Source of the DNA: Chromatiaceae bacterium
Lineage (GTDB): Bacteria > Pseudomonadota > Gammaproteobacteria > Chromatiales > Chromatiaceae
Direction: 5' to 3'
DNA: 41,289 nucleotides
Assembly (NCBI GenBank): GCA_028277905.1
Contig: JANQFI010000224.1
Location: 1 to 41,289, forward strand
A model generated the notes under the pieces. That model was not told the DNA's origin. It did no database searches and worked only from the letters and a program-made list of their open reading frames with translations. The translations under genes and the position numbers were made by a program. The stretch's first letter is position 1, and the number at the start of each line of letters is the position of its first letter. This document shows, piece after piece, positions 28,396-39,293 of this stretch.

Positions 28396-30027
28396 TCAAG
28401 CGCGCCAGCGCTCCGGCCTTGGGCTGTAGCGGTCCGGGATCAGGATCGTCGGGCTACGCTGGGATGCATCGCGCTGCGGAAAATCCAGGGTGTAGTGCAG
28501 GCCGCGGCTCTCGCGGCGGCGCTGGGCGGACTGGACGATGAGGTCCGCGACTTCCACCAGGTTGCGCAGTTCCAGGAGGCCCGTCTCGACGCGGAAGTGG
28601 CTGTAGTTCTCGATGATCTCCTGGCGCAGCAGATCGACGCGCCGCTTCGCGCGCATGAGCCGCTTGTTGGTGCGCACGATGCCCACGTAGTCCCACATGA
28701 AGCGGCGCAGCTCTTCCCAGTTGTGGGAGATGACCACCTCCTCGTCGGGCTCGGCGACGCGGCTCGCATCCCAGGGCGGCGTCTCCGGCGGCTCGGGCCA
28801 GTCGTCGGCCAGGGATTCGATGTCCTTTGCCGCCAGCTCGCCGAATACCAGGCATTCCAGGAGCGAGTTGCTGGCCATGCGGTTGGCGCCGTGCAGTCCG
28901 GTGTAGGCGGCTTCGCCGATGACGTAGAGCCCCGGCAGGTCGGCGCGGGCGCGGGCATCGGTGAGGATGCCGCCACAGGTGTAGTGCGCGGCAGGCACCA
29001 CCGGGATGGGCTCGGTGGTCATGTCGATGCCAAGCTCGAGACAACGGGCGTGGATGGTGGGGAAGTGCTCGCGGATGAAGCTCGCTTCCCTGTGGGAGAT
29101 ATCCAGCAGCACGTACTTGCTGCCGATGCGCTTCATCTCGTGGTCGATGGCCCGGGCGACGATGTCACGCGGAGCCAGCTCGGCACGCTGGTCGAAGCGG
29201 GGCATGAAGCGGTCGCCGTTCGGCAGCAGCAGCCTGCCGCCCTCGCCGCGCAATGCCTCGGTGATCAGAAAGGACTTGGCCTTGGGGTGATACAGGCAGG
29301 TCGGGTGAAACTGGATGAACTCCATGTTTGCCGCCCGGCAGCCGGCACGCCAGGCCATCGCGATGCCGTCGCCCGTGGTCACGTCCGGGTTGCTGGTGTA
29401 GAGGTAGGCCTTGCTCGCGCCGCCGGTGGCGACGACGACGAAGCGCGCAAGAAAGGACTCGACCTCGCCGCTTTGGCTGTTCAGGCAGTAGGCGCCGATG
29501 CCACGGTGCCCGTCGGCGCCAATGCGCTGGGCGTCGATGAGGTCGATGGCCGTGTAGTGCTCGAAGAGGTCCACGTTGCCCCGGGCGCGCACACGCCCCT
29601 CTAAGGTGTCTTCTACCGCGCGGCCGGTGGCATCTGCGGCGTGTACCACGCGGCGATGGGAGTGGCCGCCCTCGCGGGTCAGGTGGTAGCCCTCCGCGCT
29701 GCGGTACCGTTCATCGCGCGTGAATTGCACCCCCTCGCCGAGGAGCCAGCGGATGCTTCTGGGACCTTGCTCGACGACGAGCCGGACTCTGGCCTCGTCG
29801 CAGAGCCCGGCCCCGGCGATCAAGGTGTCTCGCACGTGCGCGTCCACCGAGTCATCCACGTCCAGCACCGCGGAGATCCCGCCTTGCGCATACAAGGTGT
29901 TGCCTTCGCGCAGCTCGCGCTTGGACAGTACGGCGATGCGCAAGCCTGCGGCGAGTCGCAGTGCAAGGCTGAGGCCGGCGGCGCCGCTGCCGATGATCAG
30001 GACGTCGTGACGATGGGGCGGTTTCAT
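28396..30027 (-). CDS. nadB: L-aspartate oxidase
   Basis: [83 protein letters not shown]. Confidence 0.97.
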   Translation of the reverse strand: MKPPHRHDVLIIGSGAAGLSLALRLAAGLRIAVLSKRELREGNTLYAQGGISAVLDVDDSVDAHVRDTLIAGAGLCDEARVRLVVEQGPRSIRWLLGEGVQFTRDERYRSAEGYHLTREGGHSHRRVVHAADATGRAVEDTLEGRVRARGNVDLFEHYTAIDLIDAQRIGADGHRGIGAYCLNSQSGEVESFLARFVVVATGGASKAYLYTSNPDVTTGDGIAMAWRAGCRAANMEFIQFHPTCLYHPKAKSFLITEALRGEGGRLLLPNGDRFMPRFDQRAELAPRDIVARAIDHEMKRIGSKYVLLDISHREASFIREHFPTIHARCLELGIDMTTEPIPVVPAAHYTCGGILTDARARADLPGLYVIGEAAYTGLHGANRMASNSLLECLVFGELAAKDIESLADDWPEPPETPPWDASRVAEPDEEVVISHNWEELRRFMWDYVGIVRTNKRLMRAKRRVDLLRQEIIENYSHFRVETGLLELRNLVEVADLIVQSAQRRRESRGLHYTLDFPQRDASQRSPTILIPDRYSPRPERWRA

Positions 30028-30232
30028 AGGGGCGCTTCGAGTGGTTGCGGCCGGCGGGACTCAGCCCGCGGGCGTGGGCGGCGGCGCGGTGGGTCTTGGG
30101 GCTCAGGTCGGTTGTGGCGCTGTAGCGCCCAGCGATACATGCGCTGTGCTGCTGGGAAACCTGCTCCCTTCGGACCGGGCCGTCAAGCGCTGGGGTAGCT
30201 GCGTGCCCGGTGCTCCAAGTCCTGCTGCTGCA

Positions 30233-30261
30233 TTGTCAATGGTCGATGGTGGACAAAATAT
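30233..30261 (+). promoter_or_regulatory. possible sigma70 promoter for the rpoE operon (TTGTCA-N17-AAATAT)
   Basis: Located in the only clearly AT-rich patch of the nadB/rpoE divergent region. Confidence 0.3.
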
Positions 30262-30447
30262 GGACGAAGTGATGAGAAAGCTCTGCATTATCTGATTTTG
30301 GCAGGCTGGACCGTTTTGATGCCGTGTTTTGCCCGCATGTACCCTGGTAACCCGCGGGGCACGCCACGCAGGCCGTGAAGGCCTCGCAACCGTCGTGGCG
30401 GTATGCTCACCCGCCCTTGTGCTGCCAGCACGAGCGGGGCGGCCCGC

Positions 30448-30474
30448 GAACTCAACTTGTCGGTGAGTGTCAAT
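30448..30474 (+). promoter_or_regulatory. possible sigmaE-type autoregulatory promoter (GAACTC-N16-TCAAT)
   Basis: Resembles the GAACTT-N16-TCTGA class; 57 bp before the rpoE ATG. Confidence 0.35.
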
Positions 30475-30530
30475 GGCTACATGCAACGGGCGGCACCTGG
30501 TGGCGCGCTTTGGCGGTGCCGGGAGGCGCC

Positions 30531-31109
30531 ATGAGTGAGCGCGAAGCAGACCAGGCGCTGGTGGAACGGGCCCAGCGCGGGGACGGGCGCGCCTTCGACC
30601 TGCTCGTGCTCAAGTACCAACAACGGGTTGCGGCACTCATCGGCCGTTATCTGCGCGACAGCACCGAGGTGATGGACGTGACGCAGGAGGCCTTCCTCAA
30701 GGCGTATCGAGCCTTGCCGGGGTTTCGCGGCGAGAGTGCCTTCTACACCTGGATCTACCGTATCGCCATCAACACCGTGAAGAACCACATGGTCGCGCAA
30801 GGCCGGCGACCGCCGGGCGAGGACGTCGAGGCCGAAGTGGCTGAGCAGATGGATGCGGGTGGGCGCCTCCGCGAGCAAGCCACGCCTGAGCGGGAGCTGT
30901 TGACAGATGAGATCGCCGAGAACGTGCAGGCGGCCCTCAACGGGCTACCGGAAGATCTGCGAACCGCCATCGTCTTGCGGGAGTTGGAAGGTATGAGCTA
31001 CGAGGCAATTGCGACCGCCATGTCCTGTCCCATAGGCACCGTACGCTCACGGATCTTTCGCGCGCGCGAAGCGATCGACAAGCGCTTGCGGCCTCTGTTG
31101 ATGTCGTGA
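30531..31109 (+). CDS. rpoE: RNA polymerase sigma-E factor (RpoE/AlgU)
   Basis: DQALVERAQRGDGRAFDLLVLKYQQRVAALIGRYL, DVTQEAFLKAYRALPGFRGESAFYTWIYRIAINTVKNH; ATG 30531. Confidence 0.97.
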   Translation: MSEREADQALVERAQRGDGRAFDLLVLKYQQRVAALIGRYLRDSTEVMDVTQEAFLKAYRALPGFRGESAFYTWIYRIAINTVKNHMVAQGRRPPGEDVEAEVAEQMDAGGRLREQATPERELLTDEIAENVQAALNGLPEDLRTAIVLRELEGMSYEAIATAMSCPIGTVRSRIFRAREAIDKRLRPLLMS

Positions 31110-31311
31110 GCAGGTCTGTCTCAACAGGCCCATTGATGCGTTGAGCGGGTGGCTAGATTTGGGCAATCTGCTGTCGCGAAGGCTTTGCTATCCTGCGCCG
31201 TCAGGCTCCGGCCAGCCGGCGGTCTGACCGGGTGGGTCTGTCCACCAGGCCTGTCCACAATGGGGTCTATTCTCCGCAAGTATCGGGCAACCATCGAATC
31301 GGGGGTTCTAG

Positions 31312-31854
31312 ATGAGCACGGAGCAGCAACGCCAGCGCGTATCCGCCTTGGTGGACGGGGAGGTGGGTCGGTTCGAGGCCGCCGCGGCCATCAATGATCT
31401 GATGCGCTCGCGGGAGCTCGCAGACTGTTGGGAGCGCTGGCACCTTATCGGCCGGGCGTTGCGCGGCGAGCCCAACAACCGCGCTGCGCGCGCCACCGCA
31501 GCACGGGTGCGCGCCGCGATCGCCGCGCAGCCGTCGGGCGAGCGCACCGACGGCCGTCGGCCCAAAGGTCTGTGGCGGCCGCTCGGCAGTGCCATCGCGG
31601 CGTTGCTCCTGGTTCTCGGGTTGGCGGTGATGCTGACCAGACCCTGGGACCCGGCAGGTGGCGGCCTGCCCTACCTCGGTCCCATGCCCCTGGCTCGCGC
31701 GCAACCCGCGGCCGAGCGTTGGCAGCAGTCGGATCCCGCCGTGCGCGCCCGGCTAGACCGGCTGCTGGTCAATCATCAGGAGCAGGTCGCAGGTCTCGGC
31801 AGCCCGGGTGTGGCGACCTATGCCGCCGTCATCGGCTACCAGAGATTGCCTTGA
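31312..31854 (+). CDS. rseA: Sigma-E factor negative regulatory protein (RseA/MucA)
   Basis: QRQRVSALVDGEVGRFEAAAAINDLMRSRELADCWERWHLIGRALRGE; single TM; position. Confidence 0.92.
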   Translation: MSTEQQRQRVSALVDGEVGRFEAAAAINDLMRSRELADCWERWHLIGRALRGEPNNRAARATAARVRAAIAAQPSGERTDGRRPKGLWRPLGSAIAALLLVLGLAVMLTRPWDPAGGGLPYLGPMPLARAQPAAERWQQSDPAVRARLDRLLVNHQEQVAGLGSPGVATYAAVIGYQRLP

Positions 31855-31882
31855 TCGAGTTGGGCGGCTCCCCAGTCCGAGG

Positions 31883-32839
31883 ATGAGCAACCGACTGTCG
31901 CGCGGACCACAGGCCTTAGGCTTTGGCTCGCTGTCTCTCGCACTGGCGCTCTGGCCTTGTATGCTTGCCGCTCAGGGGGATCATTCGCCGCAACAGCTGC
32001 TCGAGCGCATGAACCGCGCGCTGGAGCAGGTCGAGTTTAACGGCACGCTGGTCTATTTGCATGGACAGGAGCTGGCCGCCCTGCGCGTAACCCACCGCAT
32101 CCAGGACGGCAACACCGGCGAGAGCATGTTGTCGCTCACCGGCCCCGTGCGCGCCTTGTCGCGGCATGCCGACGGTGTGACCTGCACGCTGCCGGACGCG
32201 GCCCCGCTGCTGGTGCATAAGGCGCATGGGCGTCGTGGCAGCATGTTGCGCAAGGTGCCGCTCGACTTCGCGCGCCTGAGCCGGCACTACAGCATCGGCC
32301 GTCTCGGCCGGTTTCGGGTTGCCGGACGCCACACCGATGTGGTCAATGTGCTGGCAAAGGACGGCTTTCGCTACGGTTACCGCTTCTATCTCGACCAGTC
32401 CAGCGGGCTACCGTTGAAGGTAGATCTGCTCGCCGAGGACGAGTCACCGATCCAGCAGATCATGTTCACCGAGATTGCGATCGAGGGGCAGGTGGAGAGC
32501 CCGATCCTGCCGGCCGCCCGCGGAGCCCCCGCGCCTGTCGAGGCCCGCCCGCCCTGGCTGACCGGCCGGCTTCCGCCGGGCTTCCGCATCCTCTCGGAAG
32601 AGGTGCTGGCGCGCGAGGACGGCGCCCACATCCACCAGCTCGTGCTGAGCGATGGCCTGGCCTCCTTCTCCGTCTACCTGGAGCCGCCCTTGGACGGTGC
32701 CCTGCACGGCGAGTCCCGGCTGGGGGCCGTGAGCGCGGCCGGCGGCCGCGTGGGAGAGCACCAGGTGACCGTCGTGGGAGAGGTGCCGCCCGCGACCGCG
32801 CGCCGAGTGCTCGGGCTCGTGGATACCCCGGGTGGGTAG
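31883..32839 (+). CDS. rseB: Sigma-E regulatory protein RseB/MucB
   Basis: LLERMNRALEQVEFNGTLVYLHGQELAALRVTHRI...; internal ATG at 31883 precedes the signal peptide. Confidence 0.93.
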   Translation: MSNRLSRGPQALGFGSLSLALALWPCMLAAQGDHSPQQLLERMNRALEQVEFNGTLVYLHGQELAALRVTHRIQDGNTGESMLSLTGPVRALSRHADGVTCTLPDAAPLLVHKAHGRRGSMLRKVPLDFARLSRHYSIGRLGRFRVAGRHTDVVNVLAKDGFRYGYRFYLDQSSGLPLKVDLLAEDESPIQQIMFTEIAIEGQVESPILPAARGAPAPVEARPPWLTGRLPPGFRILSEEVLAREDGAHIHQLVLSDGLASFSVYLEPPLDGALHGESRLGAVSAAGGRVGEHQVTVVGEVPPATARRVLGLVDTPGG

Positions 32840-32943
32840 TGCGGCGGCCGCCGTACGCGCCGTCGAAACCGGGCTCGTGGTTGCATAAGGCCCGTAAGCG
32901 GCGTAATGTTGTTAGGCTTTTCTCCGCTCCACCCGGTTCCACC

Positions 32944-33420
32944 GTGATCGAGCAAGAGGCTCTCGTCATCTGTGCCGACGCCGAGCTCGCCACCGTGCAG
33001 GCGGTCCGACACAGCGCCTGTGGCAGCTGCCACGCGGCAGCGGGCTGCGGTACCTCGCTGCTGGACCGCTTCCTCGGCCGCCGGCCTCTGCGCCTCAGGC
33101 TGCGCAATGCCCTCGGCGTGACCGCAGGAGAGGTCGTTATCATCGGGGTGCCGGAGGGCTCCATGCTGCGCGCCGCCGCATCGGCCTATCTCGGGCCGCT
33201 GGCCGGGTTGCTCCTCGGCGCATTGGCCGGCCGGCATTGGCCGCTGCCGAGCGCCTCGGTGGGCAGTGAGTGGCCGAGCCTGGTGGGGGCCGGCATCGGC
33301 TTCCTGCTGGCATTGCGACTAGTGGGCCGCTACGGTCGCAGCTTGGCGCAGGACCCGCGCTTTCAGCCGGTGCTGCTGCGCCGCGGCGCCCCGACGCCGG
33401 TGCGCGTGGCCTTGGGCTAA
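32944..33420 (+). CDS. rseC: SoxR-reducing system protein RseC family
   Basis: EQEALVICADAELATVQAVRHSACGSCHAAAGCGTSLL; two TMs; GTG start at 32944. Confidence 0.9.
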   Translation: MIEQEALVICADAELATVQAVRHSACGSCHAAAGCGTSLLDRFLGRRPLRLRLRNALGVTAGEVVIIGVPEGSMLRAAASAYLGPLAGLLLGALAGRHWPLPSASVGSEWPSLVGAGIGFLLALRLVGRYGRSLAQDPRFQPVLLRRGAPTPVRVALG

Positions 33421-33529
33421 GCGAGGTCTTCACGGGGGACCTCCCGGTGCGGAGCTCGGCACAACGGCGATCCGTCCCGCCACCGTACGCGACGGCCAGA
33501 CGCCCCCAGCCGGCCCCACATGCGTCCAG

Positions 33530-34993
33530 ATGCCCGTAGACACCCGAATCCTGCCCCGTCTGCCGAACTTGCTGCTGCCCTTGCTGCTAACGGCATCGAT
33601 CGCGGGCGCGACAACGCGGGCCGCGACACCACCGGACGCCCCGCACCCCCTGGGTCTGCCGGACTTCACGGAGCTGGTGCAGCGCTATGGGCCCGCGGTG
33701 GTCAATATCAGCACCAAGCAGAGCCTGCTCTACGGCCCGCAGGACTTCCGCGACGAGGAGGGGCTCGGCGAGGACAGCCCGCTGTACGATTTCTTCCGTC
33801 GCTTCTTCGGCGAGGAGGGGCCGCTGCCGGACGACGGCGAGAACGGCCGTTCCCTGGGCTCCGGCTTCATCCTGTCGGCGGATGGCTATGTGCTGACCAA
33901 TTCCCATGTCATCGAGGCCGCCGACGAGATCATCGTGCGTACCAGCGACCGCCGCGAATTCGTCGCCAAGGTCATAGGTGCCGACGAGCGCAGCGACATG
34001 GCGCTGCTGAAGGTGGACGGACAGGACCTGCCGGCGGTTCGGATTGGCTCGGCCGCGGACTTGGAGGTGGGCGAGTGGGTGCTGGCCATCGGCTCGCCGT
34101 TCGGCTTCGAGCATTCCGCCACCGCCGGCATCGTCAGCGCCAAGGGGCGTAGCTTACCCACCGAGGACTATGTGCCCTTCATCCAGACCGATGTCGCCAT
34201 CAACCCGGGCAATTCGGGTGGGCCGCTGTTCAACCTCGACGGCGAGGTCATCGGCGTCAACTCTCAGATCTATAGCCGCACCGGGGGTTTCATGGGCCTG
34301 TCGTTCGCCATCCCCATCGACGTGGCCATGGACGTCGTGCAGCAGCTCAAGGAGAAGGGCCGAGTGAGCCGCGGCTGGCTCGGTGTCCTGATCCAGGATG
34401 TGACGCGCGAGCTGGCGGAGACCTTCGCCCTGAGCCGACCGCAGGGCGCGCTCGTGGCGCAGGTGCTCCCGGACAGCCCGGCGGCTGCGGCAGGCTTGCG
34501 TGCCGGTGACATCGTGCTGGCCTTCAACGGTGTGGAGGTCGCGACCTCCAGCAGTCTCCCGCCTCTGGTGGGAGCCGCCCAGGTGGGCAGCGAGGCCACG
34601 CTGACGGTGCTGCGGTATGGCCAGACCATCCAGTTGCTGGTGTTGCTCTCCGAGCTGCCAGAGGACGACGCCATCGTCGTCGCGCCCGGCCAGCTGGAGC
34701 AGGCCGCCGCGGACCGGCTCGGCTTGGTGGTAGAGGATCTCAGCGCCGATGAGCGCGAGCGGCTCGGCATCGGCAACGGCGGCGTCATTGTCGAGAGTGT
34801 GGAGCACGGTCCGGCGCAGCAAGGCGGCATACGCGCCGGTGACATCATCATCAGCTTCGATAACGAGCCCGTGGCGGATACCAAGGGTTTCCGTCAGCTG
34901 CTCGATGCGGTCCAGGCTGGCGACTCGGTGGCCGTACTGGTCCAGCGCGGGGATGGGCGCATGTTCTATCCCATTCGTATTCCCGCTGAGTGA
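33530..34993 (+). CDS. mucD: Do/MucD family periplasmic serine protease with two PDZ domains
   Basis: DFFRRFFG, LGSGFILSADGYVLTNSHVIEAADEIIV, INPGNSGGPLFNLDG, two PDZ segments; downstream of rseABC. Confidence 0.94.
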   Translation: MPVDTRILPRLPNLLLPLLLTASIAGATTRAATPPDAPHPLGLPDFTELVQRYGPAVVNISTKQSLLYGPQDFRDEEGLGEDSPLYDFFRRFFGEEGPLPDDGENGRSLGSGFILSADGYVLTNSHVIEAADEIIVRTSDRREFVAKVIGADERSDMALLKVDGQDLPAVRIGSAADLEVGEWVLAIGSPFGFEHSATAGIVSAKGRSLPTEDYVPFIQTDVAINPGNSGGPLFNLDGEVIGVNSQIYSRTGGFMGLSFAIPIDVAMDVVQQLKEKGRVSRGWLGVLIQDVTRELAETFALSRPQGALVAQVLPDSPAAAAGLRAGDIVLAFNGVEVATSSSLPPLVGAAQVGSEATLTVLRYGQTIQLLVLLSELPEDDAIVVAPGQLEQAAADRLGLVVEDLSADERERLGIGNGGVIVESVEHGPAQQGGIRAGDIIISFDNEPVADTKGFRQLLDAVQAGDSVAVLVQRGDGRMFYPIRIPAE

Positions 34994-35278
34994 CAGGGGC
35001 GCGCGAGCACGGGTCGGGTCGCCGTGGCAGGCGCCTCCGGGCCGCGGCCGGGCCCATGCACGACAGCGTCGCCGCGCTGATGCGCTTCGTCAGAAATCGC
35101 CTTGAGCCCCCGGCTCAACACCTGGGTAACCCTTCGGACGCCCTTAGCGATTTGCAGCCAATGCGAACATAACCCTCTGATTTTTGGTTCGCGGGCGCAG
35201 TTTTTGGGAGAGGTCTGAAGGGTTACCAACACACAGGCTGCGAAGCAGGGCGCCACCCAGCTCAGGATCATCCCCCAG

Positions 35279-37084
35279 ATGCCGGATCAACAGCACATCC
35301 GCAACTTCTCCATCATTGCCCACATCGACCACGGCAAGTCCACCATCGCGGACCGCTTCATCCAGCACTGTGGCAGCCTCACAGACCGCGAGATGTCGGC
35401 GCAGGTGCTGGACTCCATGGATCTCGAGCGGGAGCGTGGCATCACCATCAAGGCGCAGAGCGTGACCCTGGACTATCTGGCCCTGGACGGGCAAGTGTAC
35501 GAGCTGAACTTCATCGACACCCCCGGACACGTGGACTTCTCCTACGAGGTATCCCGGTCGCTTGCCGCTTGCGAGGGGGCGCTCTTGGTCGTGGACGCCG
35601 CCCAAGGCGTCGAGGCGCAGAGCGTGGCCAATTGCTACACCGCCATCGACCTCGGGCTGGAGGTGCTGCCGGTGCTGAACAAGATCGACCTGCCGTCGGC
35701 AGAGCCCGAGCGGGTGATCCGCGAGATCGAAGAGATCATCGGCCTGGAGGCGCGGAACGCGCTGCGAGTGAGCGCCAAGACCGGCGCGGGTATCCCGGAT
35801 CTGCTGGAGATGCTGGTGCATCGCATCCCGCCGCCGGCCGGCGATGCGCACGCGCCCCTGCGGGCATTGATCGTCGACTCCTGGTTCGATGCCTACGTGG
35901 GCGTGGTCTCCCTGATCCGCGTGGTGCACGGCAGGCTCAACAAGCGCGACAAGATCAAGGTCATGTCCTCCGGACGCGTCTACCAGGCGGACAGCATCGG
36001 GGTGTTCACGCCCAAGAAGACCGAGCGTGCGGTGCTCGGCGTCGGCGAGGTGGGCTTTCTCATCGCCGGCATCAAGGAGATCGATGGTGCCCCGGTGGGC
36101 GACACCGTGACCAGCGCCGAGCGTCCCGCCACCGAGCGTCTGCCGGGCTTCCGCCAGATCCAGCCACGGGTGTTCGCGGGGCTCTATCCGGTGTCCTCCG
36201 ACGACTACGAGGATCTCAGAGACGCCCTCGGCAAGATCCGGCTCAACGACTCATCGCTGTTCTACGAGCCCGAGACCTCACAGGCGCTGGGCTTCGGCTT
36301 CCGCTGTGGCTTCCTCGGGATGCTGCACATGGAGATCCTGCAGGAGCGCCTGGAGCGCGAGTACGACCTCGACCTGATCACCACGGCGCCGACCGTGGTC
36401 TACGAGGTGCTCAAGACCGATGGCGAGACCGTCCGCGTCGACAACCCGGCCAAGCTGCCGGATACCGGCGGTATCCGTGAGACCCGCGAGCCCATCATCG
36501 AGGCCCACATCCTGGTGCCGCAGGACTACCTCGGCGGCGTCATGAATCTCTGCATCGAGAAGCGGGGCGTGCAGAAGCAGCTCCAGTATCTGGGCGGACA
36601 GGTGCAGGCCGCCTACGAGCTGCCGCTGAGCGAGGTGGTGCTGGACTTCTTCGACCGCCTCAAGTCGGTGAGCCGCGGCTATGCATCCTTCGAATACGAG
36701 CTGAAGCGCTTTCAGGCGGCGGACCTCGTCAAGCTGGATGTGCTCATCAACGGCGAGCGGGTGGATGCCCTGTCGCTGATCGTCCACCGCAGCAGCGCCC
36801 AGTCCCGCGGCCGTGACCTCACCGAGCGGATGAAGGAGCTGATCCCGCGGCAGATGTACGAGGTCGCCATCCAGGCCGCCATCGGCAGCAAGATTATCGC
36901 CCGCACCACGGTGAAGGCCCTGCGCAAGAACGTCACCGCCAAGTGCTACGGCGGCGACGTCACCCGCAAGCGTAAGCTGCTGGAGAAGCAGAAGGCCGGC
37001 AAGAAGCGCATGAAGCAGGTGGGGCGGGTGGAGATACCGCAGGAGGCCTTCCTTGCGGTGTTGCAGGCCGGCAAGGATAATTAG
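35279..37084 (+). CDS. lepA: Translation elongation factor 4
   Basis: [52 protein letters not shown]-terminal [28 protein letters not shown]. Confidence 0.98.
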   Translation: MPDQQHIRNFSIIAHIDHGKSTIADRFIQHCGSLTDREMSAQVLDSMDLERERGITIKAQSVTLDYLALDGQVYELNFIDTPGHVDFSYEVSRSLAACEGALLVVDAAQGVEAQSVANCYTAIDLGLEVLPVLNKIDLPSAEPERVIREIEEIIGLEARNALRVSAKTGAGIPDLLEMLVHRIPPPAGDAHAPLRALIVDSWFDAYVGVVSLIRVVHGRLNKRDKIKVMSSGRVYQADSIGVFTPKKTERAVLGVGEVGFLIAGIKEIDGAPVGDTVTSAERPATERLPGFRQIQPRVFAGLYPVSSDDYEDLRDALGKIRLNDSSLFYEPETSQALGFGFRCGFLGMLHMEILQERLEREYDLDLITTAPTVVYEVLKTDGETVRVDNPAKLPDTGGIRETREPIIEAHILVPQDYLGGVMNLCIEKRGVQKQLQYLGGQVQAAYELPLSEVVLDFFDRLKSVSRGYASFEYELKRFQAADLVKLDVLINGERVDALSLIVHRSSAQSRGRDLTERMKELIPRQMYEVAIQAAIGSKIIARTTVKALRKNVTAKCYGGDVTRKRKLLEKQKAGKKRMKQVGRVEIPQEAFLAVLQAGKDN

Positions 37085-37265
37085 GTGTTTTGCAGCCGTA
37101 GGCGCGGCGTTCCCGCCACGATCCTCGCGGAGATGCCAGACCAGCCACAAGAACCGACACAGACGCACGCAAGGCTCGATCCCAGCACCCTTCCTCGGCG
37201 CCCGGCCCCTGCATCGCCGATGGGCGCGACATGAGCAGTCTCGCCGCAAGGCCTCCCGAACCGCT

Positions 37266-38150
37266 ATGAGCTTCGATTTCCCAACCTTTCTCGTGGCCGC
37301 AACGGCGCTGACCGGCGGCATTTGGCTCGTGGATGCGCTGGCCTTTGCGCCACGCCGTCGCCGTCTCGCGGCACAGGCCACCTCCGCCGCCGGAGGTGGA
37401 GCCGCGGCGGGCGAGGGTGCCGCGCTCGGGGCCTCAGCCCCGGCCGTCGGCTACCGTGAGCCGGTACTGGTGGAGTATGCGCGCTCCTTCTTCCCGGTGA
37501 TCCTGGCGGTGCTGCTACTGCGCTCCTTTCTCGTTGAGCCTTTCCGCATCCCATCCGGGTCCATGATGCCCACGCTGCTAGTGGGTGATTTCATCCTGGT
37601 GAACAAGTTTGCCTATGGCCTCCGCTGGCCGGTATTGAACACCAGGTTTCTGGAGCTGGGTGAGCCCGAACGGGGGGACGTGGTGGTATTCCGCTTCCCA
37701 CAGGACGAAGCCGTCGACTACATCAAGCGGGTCGTGGGCGTCCCCGGCGATCAGATCTACTACCGCAACAAGACCCTCTATGTGAACGGCGAGCCGGCCG
37801 CGCGCCTGCCGCTGCCGCCCTATGTCGGCGAGGGCGCCGGTGCCGGCCACACGGGCGCGCAACGCGCACTGGAAGACCTCGAAGGCGTCGACCACGAGAT
37901 CCTGTTCAACCCGCGCGCGCGCGATCTACCCCCAGGTTGCACCGTGCTTGCGAACGGTCCGGTGACGGTGCCGGAGAACGCCTATTTCGTCATGGGCGAC
38001 AACCGCGACAACAGCAACGATAGTCGCTGCTGGGGCTTCGTGCCTGAGGGCAACCTGGTGGGTAAGGCCTTCGCCATTTGGATGCACTGGGATGGCCGAC
38101 GCGACGGCTTCCCCGTCGGCTTCGGCCGGATCGGCGACCTGATCCACTGA
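37266..38150 (+). CDS. lepB: Signal peptidase I
   Basis: VEPFRIPSGSMMPTLLVGDFILVNKFAYG, DYIKRVVGVPGD, YFVMGDNRDNSNDSRCWGFVPE. Confidence 0.97.
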   Translation: MSFDFPTFLVAATALTGGIWLVDALAFAPRRRRLAAQATSAAGGGAAAGEGAALGASAPAVGYREPVLVEYARSFFPVILAVLLLRSFLVEPFRIPSGSMMPTLLVGDFILVNKFAYGLRWPVLNTRFLELGEPERGDVVVFRFPQDEAVDYIKRVVGVPGDQIYYRNKTLYVNGEPAARLPLPPYVGEGAGAGHTGAQRALEDLEGVDHEILFNPRARDLPPGCTVLANGPVTVPENAYFVMGDNRDNSNDSRCWGFVPEGNLVGKAFAIWMHWDGRRDGFPVGFGRIGDLIH

Positions 38151-38190
38151 GCCAGGGCAGGGTTAAGGCCGACGGCAATCGCGGGTCGAG

Positions 38191-38595
38191 ATGCACGCTT
38201 CCCGCATGCAGGGGTACGCCCGAGGCCCCGGCCACCGCCAGCGCGGCCTGAGCTTTGCTGGCGCAATGCTCGGGCTGGTGCTGGTGGCGTTCTTCGGCAC
38301 CCTAGCCCTGAGCATGGTCCCCGCCTACACCGGCTTCTGGCAGGTACGCTCCATCATGGACGGACTGCAGGCGCGTCCCGACGTGATCGCCAAGGGACCG
38401 CGGGGTATCATGGCCAGCCTCAACACACAGCTGAGCGTCAACGGGATTCGCGATCCTCGCAACAAGGACTTCGCACTCAGCCGCGAGCAGGGCGGGTACC
38501 GGCTGCTGTTGGACTACGAGGTGCGGAAGCACCTCTTCTTCAACGTCGGCGTGGTGATGGCATTCCAGCACGAGGTGCTGCTGCGCACGCCATGA
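38191..38595 (+). CDS. DUF4845 domain-containing protein
   Basis: QRGLSFAGAMLGLVLVAFFGTLALSMVPAYTGFWQV; conserved position between lepB and rnc. Confidence 0.88.
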   Translation: MHASRMQGYARGPGHRQRGLSFAGAMLGLVLVAFFGTLALSMVPAYTGFWQVRSIMDGLQARPDVIAKGPRGIMASLNTQLSVNGIRDPRNKDFALSREQGGYRLLLDYEVRKHLFFNVGVVMAFQHEVLLRTP

Positions 38596-39293
38596 GCGCG
38601 GACCCGCGGGTGCTCGTGCAAGCCCTGCTCGGCCAGGGTGGCCGGTTGCGACCGGAGCTGCTGGAACGGGCGCTGACCCACCGCAGCGCCGGCCGCAACA
38701 ACAACGAGCGGCTGGAGTTCCTGGGTGACGCCGCTCTCGGCCTGGTGATGGCCGAGGCGCTCTGCGCGCGCTTCCCGGATGCCGACGAGGGCGAGCTGAG
38801 CCGCCGCCGGGCGGCCTTGGTCAACAAGGATAGCCTGGCCGAGGCTGCTCGTATGCTGCACCTGGGTGACTACCTGCGCCTGGGTGCCGGCGAGCTGCGC
38901 ACCGGTGGCCAAGGGCGGGACTCGATCCTCGCCGACGCCATGGAGGCCATCATCGGTGTCGTGTATGTCGATCTGGGCCTCGACGCCGCGCGCGCCATGG
39001 TGCTGCGAATCTTCGCCGGTGCACTGGAGCAGGTCGCCTCGCGCGACGCCCTCAAGGATCCGAAGACGCGGCTGCAAGAGTGGCTGCAGGCGCGCCGCCG
39101 GCCCTTGCCGGAATACAGCGTGCTCGAGGTCTCTGGGGCGGCCCACGACCAGCACTTCGAGGTCCTCTGCCAGCTCCCGGACGACGCCGCCGAGACCCGC
39201 GGGCAAGGCGGCAGCCGGCGCCGAGCCGAGCAGCATGCCGCGGCGCGGATGCTGGCGGCGCTGACGGAGCAGGCGGGCGCCGGCGAGACCTGA
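38592..39293 (+). CDS. rnc: Ribonuclease III
   Basis: ALTHRSAGRNNNERLEFLGDAALGLVMAEAL; C-terminal dsRNA-binding domain. Confidence 0.97.
   Translation: MSADPRVLVQALLGQGGRLRPELLERALTHRSAGRNNNERLEFLGDAALGLVMAEALCARFPDADEGELSRRRAALVNKDSLAEAARMLHLGDYLRLGAGELRTGGQGRDSILADAMEAIIGVVYVDLGLDAARAMVLRIFAGALEQVASRDALKDPKTRLQEWLQARRRPLPEYSVLEVSGAAHDQHFEVLCQLPDDAAETRGQGGSRRRAEQHAAARMLAALTEQAGAGET

Noticed and set aside
30288-30473. 61-aa minus ORF in the nadB-rpoE gap
   Set aside because: Short, Arg/Gly/Leu-rich, overlaps the candidate rpoE promoter; no supporting features
35569-36480. 303-aa alternative-frame ORF within lepA
   Set aside because: Frame-shadow, Arg/Gly-rich, no motifs
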